The position numbers and the translations under genes were made by a program. Shown here piece by piece: positions 38,601 through 43,512 of a stretch of 64,000 nucleotides of DNA. Source of the DNA: Epiperipatus broadwayi (Eukaryota > Onychophora > Udeonychophora > Euonychophora > Peripatidae); NCBI GenBank assembly GCA_028023455.1, contig JAQFVV010006208.1, forward strand, positions 7,482,963 through 7,546,962, read 5' to 3'. Within the stretch, counting starts at the first letter, position 1. Each line of letters starts with the position of its first letter. The notes beneath the pieces are model-generated. The model was given only the letters and a program-made list of their open reading frames with translations, was not told where the DNA came from and ran no database searches.

Positions 38601-41112
38601 CACATATATGCAATAAGTGCTCAGATATATGTTAATATAGCCAATCTTCATACTTTAATGGACAGGCTTCAATCCACTTCACTCTTCAACTCTTCCATCA
38701 TCCATCCAATTGAAAATCTGATGATGGAACACTCAACGGCCACTCTGAGGCTGAGATTCTCATCACACCCATGTTGACCTAAAGGCAATCTGCAGGTCAA
38801 CATGGGTGTGATGAGAATCTCAGCCTCAGGGTGGCTTTTGAGCATTCCATCATCAGATTTTTAATTGGATGGACAGTTGAAGAGTGGAGTGGATTGAAGC
38901 CTGTCCATTAAAGTATGAAGATTGGCTATCTTAATATATATCTGAGCACTTATTGCATATATGTATGAAGATGATAATCTGGACCAACTGATGATTCCTG
39001 GTTCAGCATGAAATACGTATATTGGTGATTATTTAACTTTTCGACCTATATAGGTTCAAATGTATCAGTGTTATGAGATAGAGTGGTGGATCTTGTGAAA
39101 GTTTGTGCTCATATACCCCATATATTACATACATTAATACAGGCACATAAGCCTGTATTTCAGTTATTTATATAAGAGCAATTGGAATTGCAAAATGAGC
39201 AAATTCGTTAGTAAATGTTGCACAATTAATTCTATATTGAGAAGATTATTTGGATTTCTGAGTTTTATTGATCAAGAAGCAATAATAAAGACCCAAATCA
39301 GATATGACAAATTGAAATATGAAAATTAAAATCTCTGTTTGGCATTTCAATACTAGCTATTCTGATGTAATGTTTTGATTAACAATATATAAAGCAACAA
39401 ACAAATTTTGTTGGTTACGTCTTCTTTTTTTAATGGAAAAATAACACACGGATTTGGGCTGATTTTAAGGATTTAAATAATTTGTTTAAGGCCTAAAAGA
39501 AATAAGAAACATCAATAAATATTCTAAAAGCAATGCTTTTATTTCAATCAGTTCATCCGTGGTTAATAAATTTTTATGTAGCTGTTCTTAGGTAGAAATT
39601 AAAGTAGTAGAAAAACATTCAGTCTTAATAATCTGGAAATTGGTGTGTTTGATGAATATTGCGATCTCCGCTGTTCATTTATGAGGAGTTTAAAGACTGC
39701 TTTCATTTTTTGTCACTTATTTTACTATATATATAATCAAAATTACCACAAATTCAAAACTATTAGTCAAAGAAATAAATTCTAAAACACGCAATGGTTT
39801 CATTGCTACAAGCTGACTTCTCAAGTGTGTAAAGGACTAAAACACAACAAATTTATACTACATATTACCCACAATTCCACAGCCCACACACTTAATATTA
39901 CCCACAATTCTTAACTTACCTTCCATACCCCTTAATATTAAAGAACTTTTAAGTAAGTTAATTGCTTCAGAATCGTAATTTTTTTTTATTATTTATTAAT
40001 TTTTTTAAAAAAAATTTATGATTCTGTAGCAGTTATTCTTTAAGAATGCTTTTAATATTAAAGGTGTGTTGGATGTAAGTGGGAATTGTGGGTAATATTT
40101 AATATAAATTTGTTGTTATATTTCAGTCCTTTTTATTTCTTTAATTAGTCTGGTTTAGTTTTGAATTTGGGTTAAATTTTCATTATTTTATTGATTAGTT
40201 TATTGACTGGGTTTTTAGCTTTATACTTTTAATGTTTTTATATACTTTTTTAAATAGGATTAATGATTTGGTTCTAGTAGACTTGGATTCATTTTATTAC
40301 ACCAATGATCGCTACTTCTCAACTCATAATCGCCTTCTTACAATGATTTTATTTCATTTACCTCTGGGGACTGTTGGCTACTATAATAGCAAAAAGGCAA
40401 TTATAATAGAAAGTGGTTTTGCAATGCCAAATGGAATTAATGTCTCACCTGATAAAAAGTAAGCAGTGTCAGAAATATGTTATTAATAAAAATGTAGAAA
40501 TTAAGAATAATAGCAAAAAATAACATAAAACACAACTATATTGTCAAGCGTTAGTGGTCAGCACAGCTGCCTTACAAGCAGTTGTCCCAGGCTAGCGGGT
40601 TCGCTTCCTGGCCGATGCTATGACACATAAAAAAACAACAACACAACTATTATAATTTTTACGAAAATTAATTTTAAAATAAAGTTGCAGTCTATCTTAT
40701 TATTACTAAATCCCTTTGTTGTGAGATTGTTCTAGTTTTTTTATTTTAATAAATAATAGAATTATTTTAATATTTGCATTTAAAAAAACGATATATATTT
40801 TTTAACAGATATCTGTATTTAGCAACTTTTGGTAATAGAAAATTGTACAGCTTTGATATTAAAATGGACAAAACTCTTCTCTTGAAAGAAGTAAGAATTA
40901 GTATTGATTATACATTTATTGCAATATTTAAGTATAATACTATATTTATAATCTGCACGCTTGTTAACTTTCAGTCAATTCCGTTATACACAAGTCCTGA
41001 CAATATAAATGTCGATCCTGTGACTGGAGATTTATGGATTGGATGCCACCCTATATTATACAAAGTTTACCTACATCTCTCCTGGGATATTCAGAGTATA
41101 AGTCCAAGTCAG
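2475..41112 (+). CDS. PON: Paraoxonase/arylesterase (PON family) gene, five internal exons, partial
   Basis: PON proteins are calcium-dependent six-bladed beta-propeller lactonases/arylesterases, usually secreted or membrane-anchored. Joining 2475-2637, 32207-32330, 40258-40458, 40809-40890 and 40975-41112 gives 708 nt, 236 codons, with no stop. Every junction is GT-AG and intron phases match (1, 2, 2, 0, then 0). In order the protein shows GLKY, SHGLGSWTD (His115 of human PON1), YVVNH (His134), INDLVLV (Asn168), TNDRYF, PNGINVSPD (Asn224), SPDNINVDPVTGDLWIGCHP (Asp269, Asn270, Cys284). The exons correspond to roughly residues 68-303 of the ~355-residue family. The upstream exons with the Glu53/Asp54 calcium ligands and the signal/anchor segment lie outside or were not recognised, as was the last ~50-residue exon. 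Family assignment is firm; orthology to a specific PON is not resolvable. Confidence 0.93.
2646..2981 (-). pseudogene. Non-LTR retrotransposon (LINE) C-terminal fragment
   Basis: An open stretch of 111 codons resembling the tail of LINE ORF2: a W..RRF segment, then GEETFEHIISLCPGYQDIR, a degenerate form of the C-H-C zinc-knuckle region found after the RT domain. No RT or endonuclease motifs remain. It sits in PON intron 1, antisense to the gene. Confidence 0.5.
3340..3560 (-). repeat. Family-D hammerhead repeat, degenerate
   Basis: Minus-strand D element. The ribozyme region lies at about 3387-3446. It keeps the arm ATCCAA, GAAACTAGTC and TGGGGA, but the core reads CTGAAGA with further changes in stem II. 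The flanking D sequences (TATAAAATCCCTATC, GAGAGTTTGC) are recognisable. Confidence 0.7.
3561..4617. other. AT-rich intronic DNA without recognised features
   Basis: No ORF, repeat family member or RNA signal that I can support. The single open frame at 3910-4119 (minus) looks like chance. Confidence 0.5.
4618..5226. repeat. Family-D foldback: minus copy joined to plus copy
   Basis: The left arm (4618-4849) is a minus D copy and the right part (4850-5226) a plus D copy with extra 5' sequence. The ends TCTCCATACAGTAGTGCC and its complement pair. The minus ribozyme (4774-4832) has CTGACAA, losing G8, while the plus ribozyme is intact. The join lies at a different point in each arm, so the structure is an asymmetric inverted repeat. 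Confidence 0.85.
5073..5131 (+). ncRNA. Type I hammerhead ribozyme, family D (intact core)
   Basis: Order of elements: stem I strand ATCCAA (5073-5078) and TTCTCA; core CTGATGA (5088-5094); stem II TGGC-CACAA-GCCA; GAAA (5108-5111); minimal stem III within CTAGTC; predicted cut after GTC, between 5117 and 5118; then TGGGGA and TTGGAT (5126-5131) closing stem I. All invariant core bases are present. Confidence 0.85.
5340..5640. repeat. Family-D foldback lacking the ribozyme core
   Basis: Arms of about 110 bp (about 5360-5505 and 5517-5632) read as complementary D sequences, including CTCTCCATACAGTAGTGCC and its complement. The right arm begins with TGGGGATATTGGATGAG, exactly the sequence that follows the predicted hammerhead cut. 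The other ribozyme half is missing. Confidence 0.8.
5641..5939. other. AT-rich intronic DNA, nothing recognised
   Basis: No supported feature. Confidence 0.5.
5940..6530 (+). repeat. Family-C2 hammerhead repeat, tandem dimer (400-bp period)
   Basis: Two head-to-tail copies: TGATGAGTGCTGGTT occurs at 6001 and again at 6401, and the following TTAAAAAGAATGGG..AAGTATGGAGATG segment also recurs at the same spacing. The first ribozyme has GAAA (6022-6025) but has lost C3/U4 context (AATGATGA). The second has CTGATGA (6400-6406) but a deletion removes GAAA. The two defects are complementary. Confidence 0.8.
6566..6662. repeat. Short palindrome, possibly degenerate family-D foldback
   Basis: Arms AAAATCTCTATCTAGAAATT and its complement flank a centre that contains TCCTCACTGAGGAAAGCC and GGGGATAA. 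Parts resemble the D ribozyme region but no GAAA/cleavage site is present. Confidence 0.6.
6661..6775 (-). repeat. tRNA-derived SINE, minus strand
   Basis: Read on the minus strand: GTCTTGCATTGGTGGTCGAG..., a tRNA-like body with A-box (TGGTCGAGAGG) and a perfect B-box-like GGGTTCGCGTCCC, ending ATGCTATGACATTTAATAAA and an A-tail seen here as a T run (6660-6676). GC content is far above the surroundings. It is not a tRNA gene because no full acceptor stem closes. Confidence 0.8.
6776..7119. other. AT-rich intronic DNA, nothing recognised
   Basis: No supported feature. Confidence 0.5.
7120..7480 (-). repeat. Diverged family-D repeat, minus strand
   Basis: Shares the D landmarks (TAAAATCCCTATCTAGTG, GAGGAGCTTTGGAT, ATCTTAGGAT) in minus orientation. 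The ribozyme (about 7261-7310) is decayed: the core reads GTGATGA and the post-cleavage arm is changed. It forms an inverted arrangement with the plus copy at 7700-8145, with a LINE 3' fragment between them. Confidence 0.7.
7485..7715 (+). mobile_element. LINE 3' end fragment (truncated copy)
   Basis: About 230 bp nearly identical to 9001-9205: GGGTTTGG(G/A)AAAAGATAAGGGGGATTTAGATATAAAGG through TGCTGAGA..TTCTTGACTTC, ending in an ACATCACATCACATT simple tail. 5' truncation and a short-repeat 3' tail are typical of LINE insertions. Confidence 0.75.
7716..8145 (+). repeat. Diverged family-D repeat, plus strand
   Basis: A near full-length D unit. The ribozyme region (about 7993-8055) has a TTGATGA core (C3 to T), a stem II AGCCACAAGCT, GAAACTAGTC and a predicted former cut between 8037 and 8038. 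Loss of C3 should abolish cleavage. The 5' part (CACCAAAATGTA-like, TGCTGAACTGAGT) matches the unit at 28.7 kb. Confidence 0.75.
8146..9475 (+). pseudogene. LINE (non-LTR retrotransposon) 3' portion, degenerate
   Basis: Broken reading frames encode the C-terminal part of a LINE ORF2. From about 8200 come WKGVAVAGLTY, then (8341-8676) LDADVWTAREAIQGEMGWSS followed by RDAKSKMKMFGRLQFM, the region after the RT thumb. At 8845-9111 a zinc knuckle CKLCKEGIENIRHLLIEC fits C-X2-C-X8-H-X4-C. Stops and frame changes lie between these blocks. The 3' UTR is repeated at 9120-9475 with CATCA-rich tails near 9200, 9255 and 9455, showing 3'-end duplications. It is a dead 5'-truncated copy. Confidence 0.8.
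9476..10276. other. AT-rich intronic DNA, nothing recognised
   Basis: Contains short A runs and TA-rich stretches; no repeat family or coding signal that I can support. Confidence 0.5.
10282..12109 (-). repeat. 3' LTR of element F, split by a DNA transposon
   Basis: The LTR sequence is in two parts (10282-about 10331 and about 11405-12109). The uninterrupted 5' LTR shows the original site, AAATAATTAGAATAGC. Confidence 0.88.
10332..11404. mobile_element. Non-autonomous DNA transposon (element E1), inserted in the 3' LTR of F
   Basis: Terminal inverted repeats CCTGGGTCTCGTTTTACG (left) and its complement (right) bound about 1.07 kb of non-coding, CG-containing DNA; the insertion site suggests a TA duplication. 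The same termini and subterminal sequence (AAATCGC..AAAAATAGAC) recur in the copy at 46590-52446. No transposase is encoded. The TA target is compatible with Tc1/mariner-type or other TA-targeting families. Confidence 0.8.
12110..12124 (-). promoter_or_regulatory. Polypurine tract of element F
   Basis: GAGAGGGGGAAGG read on the minus strand directly abuts the TGTTG start of the 3' LTR, the position expected for plus-strand priming. Confidence 0.75.
12483..12500 (-). promoter_or_regulatory. Primer binding site of element F
   Basis: TGGTGCAGTCGCATTTGG on the minus strand, two bases from the LTR end. The first nine bases are the same as the site of the Gypsy-like element at 18.67-21.35 kb, so the two probably use the same tRNA primer. 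Confidence 0.75.
12503..13255 (-). repeat. 5' LTR of element F
   Basis: 753 bp, direct repeat of the 3' LTR. On the minus strand it starts TGTTGTATTTTGTAAAA and ends GGACACATCA next to the primer binding site. Confidence 0.88.
13676..14036. repeat. Family-C foldback (minus copy then plus copy)
   Basis: A minus unit (13676-13850) and a plus unit (13872-14036) are separated by about 20 bp and are complementary along most of their length. Both keep GAAATAC, and the B-box-like GAGTTCAAATCC lies at the outer ends. The left unit's stem II is damaged (ATCATCACT); the right unit is the best family-C ribozyme here. Confidence 0.85.
13881..13939 (+). ncRNA. Type I hammerhead ribozyme, family C (intact core)
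   Basis: Stem I strand ATAATC (13881-13886), bulge TGG, ACCAA; core CTGATGA (13895-13901); stem II GTGCT-GGTTT-AACAC with one C-A mismatch; GAAA (13917-13920); stem III minimal, in TACATATA; predicted cut after ATA between 13928 and 13929; then TTGGT and GATTAT (13934-13939) closing both parts of stem I. Confidence 0.82.
14037..15946. other. Intronic DNA with one GC-richer unassigned block
   Basis: The block at about 14405-14810 is richer in GC and looks like an old coding fragment, perhaps of a retroelement, but I could not place it in a family. The sequence around 15295-15345 (GGGATGAGTGC..TGGGGATCATTT) faintly resembles a family-C2 ribozyme without GAAA. The rest is featureless. Confidence 0.4.
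15948..16418. mobile_element. 449-bp element with 108-bp terminal direct repeats and 11-bp TSD
   Basis: 15959-16066 and 16300-16407 are direct repeats differing at about four positions. They flank a 233-bp unique centre. ATATTATGTTA occurs immediately outside both ends (15948-15958 and 16408-16418), a perfect 11-bp duplication. Each repeat can form nested hairpins (CAGAC..GTCTG around CTGTTAAACAG). There is no ORF, tRNA box or hammerhead core. The duplication length is too long for usual LTR or DNA transposons. Confidence 0.8.
16688..16793 (-). repeat. tRNA-derived SINE with 13-bp TSD, minus strand
   Basis: Same family as 6661-6775. AGATTTTACTTTT occurs before (from 16675) and after (16794-16806), a target duplication typical of LINE-mediated insertion. 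A-box and B-box-like (GGTTCGCGTCCC) segments are retained. Confidence 0.85.
16807..18670. other. Intronic DNA, nothing recognised
   Basis: No repeat family or coding evidence that I can support; the frames at 17309-17575 and 17868-18062 look like chance. Confidence 0.5.
18671..19301 (-). repeat. 3' LTR of element G
   Basis: 631 bp. Same CArG-type boxes at 18960-18969 and 19018-19027. It differs from the 5' LTR by a few substitutions and a small insertion near 18890. Confidence 0.9.
19302..19317 (-). promoter_or_regulatory. Polypurine tract of element G
   Basis: GGAGTGGGGGAG on the minus strand, abutting the TGCAG start of the 3' LTR. Confidence 0.75.
19423..20587 (-). pseudogene. gag pseudogene of element G, fused to the start of the RT region
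   Basis: The 5' part (20587-20366) has the gag opening (VKDPSDWPLYVQRI). The reading frame is then broken by a frame change and an in-frame stop near 20290, and reopens at 20256-19423. The second part contains the gag C-terminus with a zinc knuckle, CFRCRKIDHKARDC (19923-19882), fitting C-X2-C-X4-H-X4-C. A 39-residue block is duplicated in tandem (about 19626-19742 and 19743-19859). It then passes directly into YPSLF..PIEIELRDRGKPF, the segment that in Gypsy elements precedes the RT palm, so the protease is deleted. Gag would bind element RNA; this copy is not functional. Confidence 0.85.
20713..20730 (-). promoter_or_regulatory. Primer binding site of element G
   Basis: TGGTGCAGTAATGACAGG on the minus strand, two bases from the LTR end (same spacing as in element F). 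Confidence 0.75.
20733..21352 (-). repeat. 5' LTR of element G
   Basis: 620 bp. Contains two CCATATATGG boxes (21010-21019 and 21069-21078), which match the CArG consensus CC(A/T)6GG, and several short palindromes. Confidence 0.9.
21365..21660 (+). repeat. Family-D repeat, plus strand, with foldback-like left arm
   Basis: The left 100 bp (AAACACCACTTGATCACC..AAAACTCTCCATACAG) is in minus sense and the remainder in plus sense, ending TGTATGGAGAGTTTTGCC. The intact ribozyme lies at 21496-21554. Confidence 0.8.
21496..21554 (+). ncRNA. Type I hammerhead ribozyme, family D (intact core)
   Basis: Core CTGACGA (21511-21517; position 7 may be any base), stem II GGC-AACAT-GCC, GAAA, CTAGTC with a predicted cut between 21540 and 21541, then TGGGGATATTGAAT pairing to ATCCAA and CCCTCA (one mismatch in outer stem I). 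Confidence 0.82.
21661..27939. other. Long intronic stretch with little recognisable content
   Basis: About 22140-22225 is a remnant of the tRNA-like end of family C (GTTTCAAATCCTC). G runs occur at 22274-22284 and 24066-24074. The small block 24222-24281 has higher GC and an open frame ending at a GT, but nothing identifies it as an exon. 25330-25450, 26590-26660 and 27070-27420 are GC-richer islands of unknown origin. No gene or complete element can be supported. Confidence 0.45.
27940..28235. repeat. Family-D foldback with intact minus ribozyme
   Basis: The minus copy (27940-28147) is followed by a truncated plus copy (28150-28235) that starts inside CTGATGAAAGCCAC and jumps to the distal arm. 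The outer ends AAACTCTCCATACAC and its degenerate complement face each other. Confidence 0.8.
28096..28150 (-). ncRNA. Type I hammerhead ribozyme, family D, minus strand
   Basis: On the minus strand: CTGATGA (28132-28138), stem II TAGC-CACAA-GCTA, GAAA (28115-28118), CTAGTC and a predicted cut between 28109 and 28108, then TGGGGATAT. The stem II end pair changed from G-C to A-T on both sides relative to other copies, a compensatory change. Stem I closes less well. Confidence 0.75.
28370..29062 (+). repeat. Family-D head-to-tail dimer (457-bp period)
   Basis: Ribozyme cores at 28482 and 28939 are 457 bp apart. The first unit begins at AGAAATTCATTCTCATAG; the second is complete, including CCTGCCTAATAGGATAGTGGT, a TATATAAGC motif near 28793 and the same TTCATTCTCATAGTTT lead. 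Tandem units each with a type I hammerhead are the arrangement of retrozymes and PLE terminal repeats. The second ribozyme has lost about 15 nt spanning GAAA and the cut site. Confidence 0.88.
28467..28525 (+). ncRNA. Type I hammerhead ribozyme, family D (intact core)
   Basis: ATCCAA (28467-28472), TCCTCA, CTGATGA (28482-28488), TGGC-CACAA-GCCA, GAAA (28502-28505), CTAGTC, predicted cut between 28511 and 28512, TGGGGA and TTGGAT (28520-28525). All core bases are consensus and both stem I segments pair. Confidence 0.87.
29063..29788. other. Intronic DNA, nothing recognised
   Basis: Contains imperfect inverted sequences around 29500-29700 (CACTCACC..GGGTGAGTG and CCATGTGCATAG-like) but no supported element. 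Confidence 0.4.
29790..31852 (+). mobile_element. Solo LTR, family B (2055 bp) with 4-bp TSD
   Basis: 29794-31848 starts TGTAACGGGCAC and ends GATTGTTACA; TTAC at 29790-29793 and 31849-31852 is the target duplication. A TATA-type box ATATAAAAGGAC is at 30245-30256. Its 3' end CTAGGTTCAAATGCCTAG..GCCCTGTAGTGCAG recurs in every other B copy. No internal region follows, so this is the product of LTR-LTR recombination. The open frame at 30739-31014 lies inside the LTR and is not a gene. Confidence 0.85.
32207..32330 (+). CDS. PON: PON exon (His134 exon)
   Basis: The acceptor is TTTATTTGTAG and the donor is TTC|GTAAGT. The first two bases complete the Gly codon split by the preceding 29.6-kb intron. 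It encodes GKISLYVVNH, where the His corresponds to His134 of human PON1, then VEVFDFDSKQNALVHRRTI, matching the family pattern VELFKF...LLHLKTI. The exon is 124 nt and ends in phase 2. Confidence 0.93.
32331..33330. other. PON intron 2, 5' part; short inverted repeats only
   Basis: The sequence CATTTCAGCACTCCTGCTTGTGT is nearly repeated at about 32820 and 32857; GTTGGCTGA(A/G)..AATCTAGTAC and the complementary CTAGATTGCTCAGCCAAC face each other (32578-32600 and 33200-33222), with AAAATGACTTTGT and its complement beside them, so 32570-33240 is an eroded foldback. No gene. Confidence 0.5.
33335..33690 (-). repeat. Family-C long unit, minus strand
   Basis: Contains the tRNA-like end (GATTTGAACACAGACC), a decayed ribozyme (core ATGATGA, 33465-33471) and about 200 bp of further sequence (GACAGGCTTCAATCC..GATGATGAAACGCTCAA) that matches the left arm of the foldback at 38447-39122. 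This defines the longer body of family C. Confidence 0.75.
33778..33935 (-). repeat. Family-D repeat, minus strand, dead ribozyme
   Basis: The ribozyme region at 33852-33911 is otherwise complete (GAAA, CTAGTC, TGGGGA, arms) but the core is CTGACAA (33890-33896), losing G8, the catalytic guanine. The copy is truncated at both sides. Confidence 0.8.
33936..34611. other. AT-rich intronic DNA, nothing recognised
   Basis: No supported feature; a short higher-GC segment at 34300-34380 is unassigned. Confidence 0.45.
34612..35935. repeat. Four-unit inverted array (two forward, two reverse)
   Basis: Units of about 220-350 bp at 34612-34960 and 34960-35175 read forward and those at 35175-35605 and 35605-35935 read reverse. 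Shared landmarks are TTTGCAATAATCAAGCATAT, GATAGAGGGATCTTC and CTTACTGTTGGAAA with their complements. No hammerhead core or ORF is seen. The whole can fold into a long hairpin. Confidence 0.85.
35936..37794. other. Intronic DNA, nothing recognised
   Basis: AT-rich sequence without a repeat family or coding signal that I can support. Confidence 0.5.
37795..37912. repeat. Small family-D foldback, ribozyme lost
   Basis: AACAGAGCAAAACTCTCC..ACAGTA and its complement form a perfect stem of about 28 bp around a 25-bp centre that still reads CTGTTTAGCACAGGTGGCAA. Only the distal end of the D unit is present in both arms. Confidence 0.8.
37913..38446. other. AT-rich intronic DNA, nothing recognised
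   Basis: No supported feature. Confidence 0.5.
38447..39122. repeat. Long family-C foldback (arms ~330 bp)
   Basis: The left arm (minus) and right arm (plus) are near-perfect complements from the outer TATATGAGCACAGACTTTCAC to the central GACCTAAAGGCAATCTGCAGGTC. Both carry the tRNA-like end, the ribozyme and the long body. The left ribozyme core is decayed (ATGATGA); the right has CTGATGA and GAAA. Confidence 0.9.
38974..39032 (+). ncRNA. Type I hammerhead ribozyme, family C (weakened stem II)
   Basis: ATAATC (38974-38979), ACCAA, CTGATGA (38988-38994), GAAA (39010-39013), TACGTATA with a predicted cut between 39021 and 39022, TTGGT and GATTAT (39027-39032). Stem II reads TTCCTGGTTCAGCAT, so one pair is broken. 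Confidence 0.7.
39740..40165. repeat. Degenerate foldback with Penelope-type terminal sequence
   Basis: Inverted ends (CCACAAATTCAAAACTA and ..TAGTTTTGAATTTGGG) and internal inverted ATTACCCACAATTC / GAATTGTGGGTAAT. The left side on the minus strand reads CTTGAGAAGTC, GCTTGTAGC, GAAACCATTG, resembling a decayed third hammerhead type. It is related to 43512-44030, so it probably derives from the same Penelope-like family. Confidence 0.6.
40258..40458 (+). CDS. PON: PON exon (Asn168/Asn224 calcium-site exon)
   Basis: The acceptor is TTTTTTAAATAG and the donor is AAAAA|GTAAGC. The first base completes a Ser codon. The 201-nt exon encodes INDLVLVDLDSFYYTNDRYF, with the Asn168 calcium ligand equivalent and the conserved TND, and ends in FAMPNGINVSPDKK with the Asn224 equivalent. 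The loop between them (THNRLLTMILFHLP) differs from vertebrate PON but keeps a similar length. Confidence 0.94.
40545..40640 (+). repeat. tRNA-derived SINE, plus strand
   Basis: TTAGTGGTCAGCACAGC..TTACAAGCAG..GCGGGTTCGCTTCCTGGC then GATGCTATGACACATAAAAAA. Same family as 6661 and 16688. It sits in the 350-bp PON intron 3, about 170 bp from the next exon. Confidence 0.78.
40809..40890 (+). CDS. PON: PON exon (short, propeller blade 4/5)
   Basis: The acceptor is TTTTTTAACAG and the donor is GAA|GTAAGA. The 82-nt exon completes the split Lys codon and reads YLYLATFGNRKLYSFDIK, aligning with YVYIAELLAHKIHVYEK of human PON1. It is separated from its neighbours by short introns of 350 and 84 bp. 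The exon ends in phase 0. Confidence 0.92.
40975..41112 (+). CDS. PON: PON exon (Asp269-Asn270 / Cys284 exon)
   Basis: The acceptor is GTTAACTTTCAG and the donor is CAG|GTAAGA. The 138-nt exon reads in phase 0 and contains SPDNINVDPVTGDLWIGCHP, the most conserved PON segment, with the Asp269 and Asn270 calcium ligands and the free Cys284. The donor implies at least one more exon, about 50 residues in relatives, which I did not find downstream. Confidence 0.94.
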
Positions 41113-43405
41113 GTAAGATAATGTACACAATGTATAAAGGGGATTCCACCTTTATTGTTAAAAGGAGGTTGCCTTGACAATAGTTTGAGATTGTTGATTG
41201 TTATTGAAATTGGGATTATCTAAGTGTTGACTGGTTTTAATGATTATATATATATATATATTTCTAAAGCAGCATGTCATTTATTTTATATATGTAATTA
41301 GAGGGATTTGAATTCAGGATATTTCAGGCTATTCAACCTCCACTCCATCTCACGCAACTAATACCCATAACTACATACATATAAAAAAGATACATAATCC
41401 TCAATATGCATATTTCATGCAGAACCAGTACTCATCAGTTGTACCGGTCTTGATAACAGATTAAGATCGTTGATTGATATTGGGATAGTCTAAGTGTTGA
41501 CTTATTTCTATGAATTTATATATATATAATGGTCAGCTTATATGTGCTTAATTTATTCAAATTTATATTAATTGATTAGGATGCCACCTGAAAATATTCT
41601 GGCATATATATATTTTTATACGTATTCAAGAAAAGTTTAAAGAGATTGTAATTAAATAAGATTTGCAAATATTTTCTTTAATATGGTGATGGTAACCACT
41701 AGACATCCACTATTTGGAATATCAGGCTAGATCCTTTAGAACATGACTTCCCCCCCCCCCACAAAAGAGAAATGAAATAAATATGCAAACCAGACAATAT
41801 TACATATAAAGAAGTTAACACATTATTTCAACAAACAACAACAGTAGTATGTTACAAAATATTATAATTATTAGACAATTATTTTCCTTTTTTTCTTCAA
41901 TAAAACAATTTCTCCAATGTCTTTTTCCTTTACTTTTTTTTTCAGTTCACACACACAGTGGAAAGCACTTCCTATTTATAAAGTGTCCAAGGGGTTTATT
42001 TTTATTAATTTTAAAACCTTAATCTTTCTATAAAATCTTATAATACAGCTTTTTTTTATGAATGAGCACATTTTCCATCGAATAAATCCCTGGTCTCTAA
42101 TGCATTCCAAGTGTAATTCTATGTAGATCGACTCTCGCAAATATACTATATTTATTTATATCATAAGCTTTATAGCATAGTCACACACATATACCTAATA
42201 TGGGATAATTATAACTAATATATCTATCTTACAATGATAATTCTAGAGATTAGCTATTTTAGATCCAAATCCCAGTTTAACAATAGCCCAAACTAATTAC
42301 GAGAGTTGAATCCAACCCTGATTTACTAGTAGTATTCCTTAATTAAGTGATATAGTTCTTTTTGGTACCTTCTTTTCTTTGGATCTGACTCCCAAACTTG
42401 CAGAACAAACCATGAATAAATCCATCAAATAGATATGGTGTAGAATAAAACATTCAACAGTGATCTAACAATTGCATGTACATAATGAGTTCTAACATAC
42501 ATAAAATTTAACTCACAGCAACAAAAGGAGGGCTAATTTACATACAAATGAACTCAATTGAATTTCAAAATAAATCTTTAACTTAAAATAGCACTAATTA
42601 TATTACATACATCTTTCTTTTTTTCACTTGAATACTTTAACTATTTTACAATTATGCATATTTGTTTAAAGTGAATATCACATGTTTGATAATTTATCTG
42701 ACAATTTCATATTAAAGAAAACTTTTTTTAAGAAATGTTAATAAATCACATATGCACATATGGAGTGATTTTTTATATATACAAATGTCTTTTCTTCAGT
42801 AGCTTTAAAACACAGCTAACTTTTTTTAAAAAAAACTTTTGTTTCCTGCTTTAATCATTCTCTAATATAAAATGTCATTTGTTAGAATTAAGTATACACT
42901 AAAACAAAACTTAAAATGTTAATATGTTAGGATAATAGTCTAAATAGATTTTTTTTAAACTTATGAAGTAAATGGTTTGAAGCCAGACTTCTCTTCATAG
43001 TTCATTGAGAGGTTTTCTTTGTGGTCTAATATTTTTCAAAAGAAAATGGTGTAGATGATATTTTAAATTCATTGATTACTCAGAATAACAAAAAAATATT
43101 TATTACAACGTGAATCTTTTATAAATTGAATATTCTAACAAAATAAATCAAATCTTTTTTTTAAAGAAAAAAAATCAGATTTCCATTATGTAATTTGAAT
43201 AACTGACCTTTGAACTCTGAACTTTAATCTTGGAGATAATACAAGCGAATTTTAATTTGTAAACAAAAAGAAATCTTTTTTTTAATATCATTTTTATTAA
43301 AATTGTTATCCAAAGATAATCAGAACTTAACTACTCTCATAGTCAATTATGTATCTTGCTTTGCAACTGATACAATATATACATAAACATTAAAAGCCTA
43401 AAGCA
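41113..43405. other. PON downstream intron: one family-C copy, otherwise unassigned
   Basis: About 41288-41450 is a family-C unit in minus orientation (tRNA-like GGGATTTGAATTC, core CTGATGA at about 41425-41431 on the minus strand, GAAATATG, stem II damaged). AAGATTGTTGATTGTTATTGAAATTGGGAT-type sequence recurs near 41180 and 41465. The remainder is AT-rich with no exon that I can support. Confidence 0.5.
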
Positions 43406-43411
43406 AGCATT

Positions 43412-43512
43412 GTTAGCCAAGAGGTCATCACAGCTGCTTTGCAAGCAAGTAGTTGGTTGCAGATGTTTGTGGGTTCATGTCCTGGCTGATGTTATGACAT
43501 ATGAAAAAAAAA
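43412..43512 (+). repeat. tRNA-derived SINE, diverged, plus strand
   Basis: TTAGCCAAGAGGTCATCACAGC..TTGCAAGCAA..GTGGGTTCATGTCCTGGCTGATG then TTATGACATATGAAAAAAAA. Older copy of the family, sharing the B-box-like centre and the A-rich tail. It abuts the Penelope-like remnant. Confidence 0.7.
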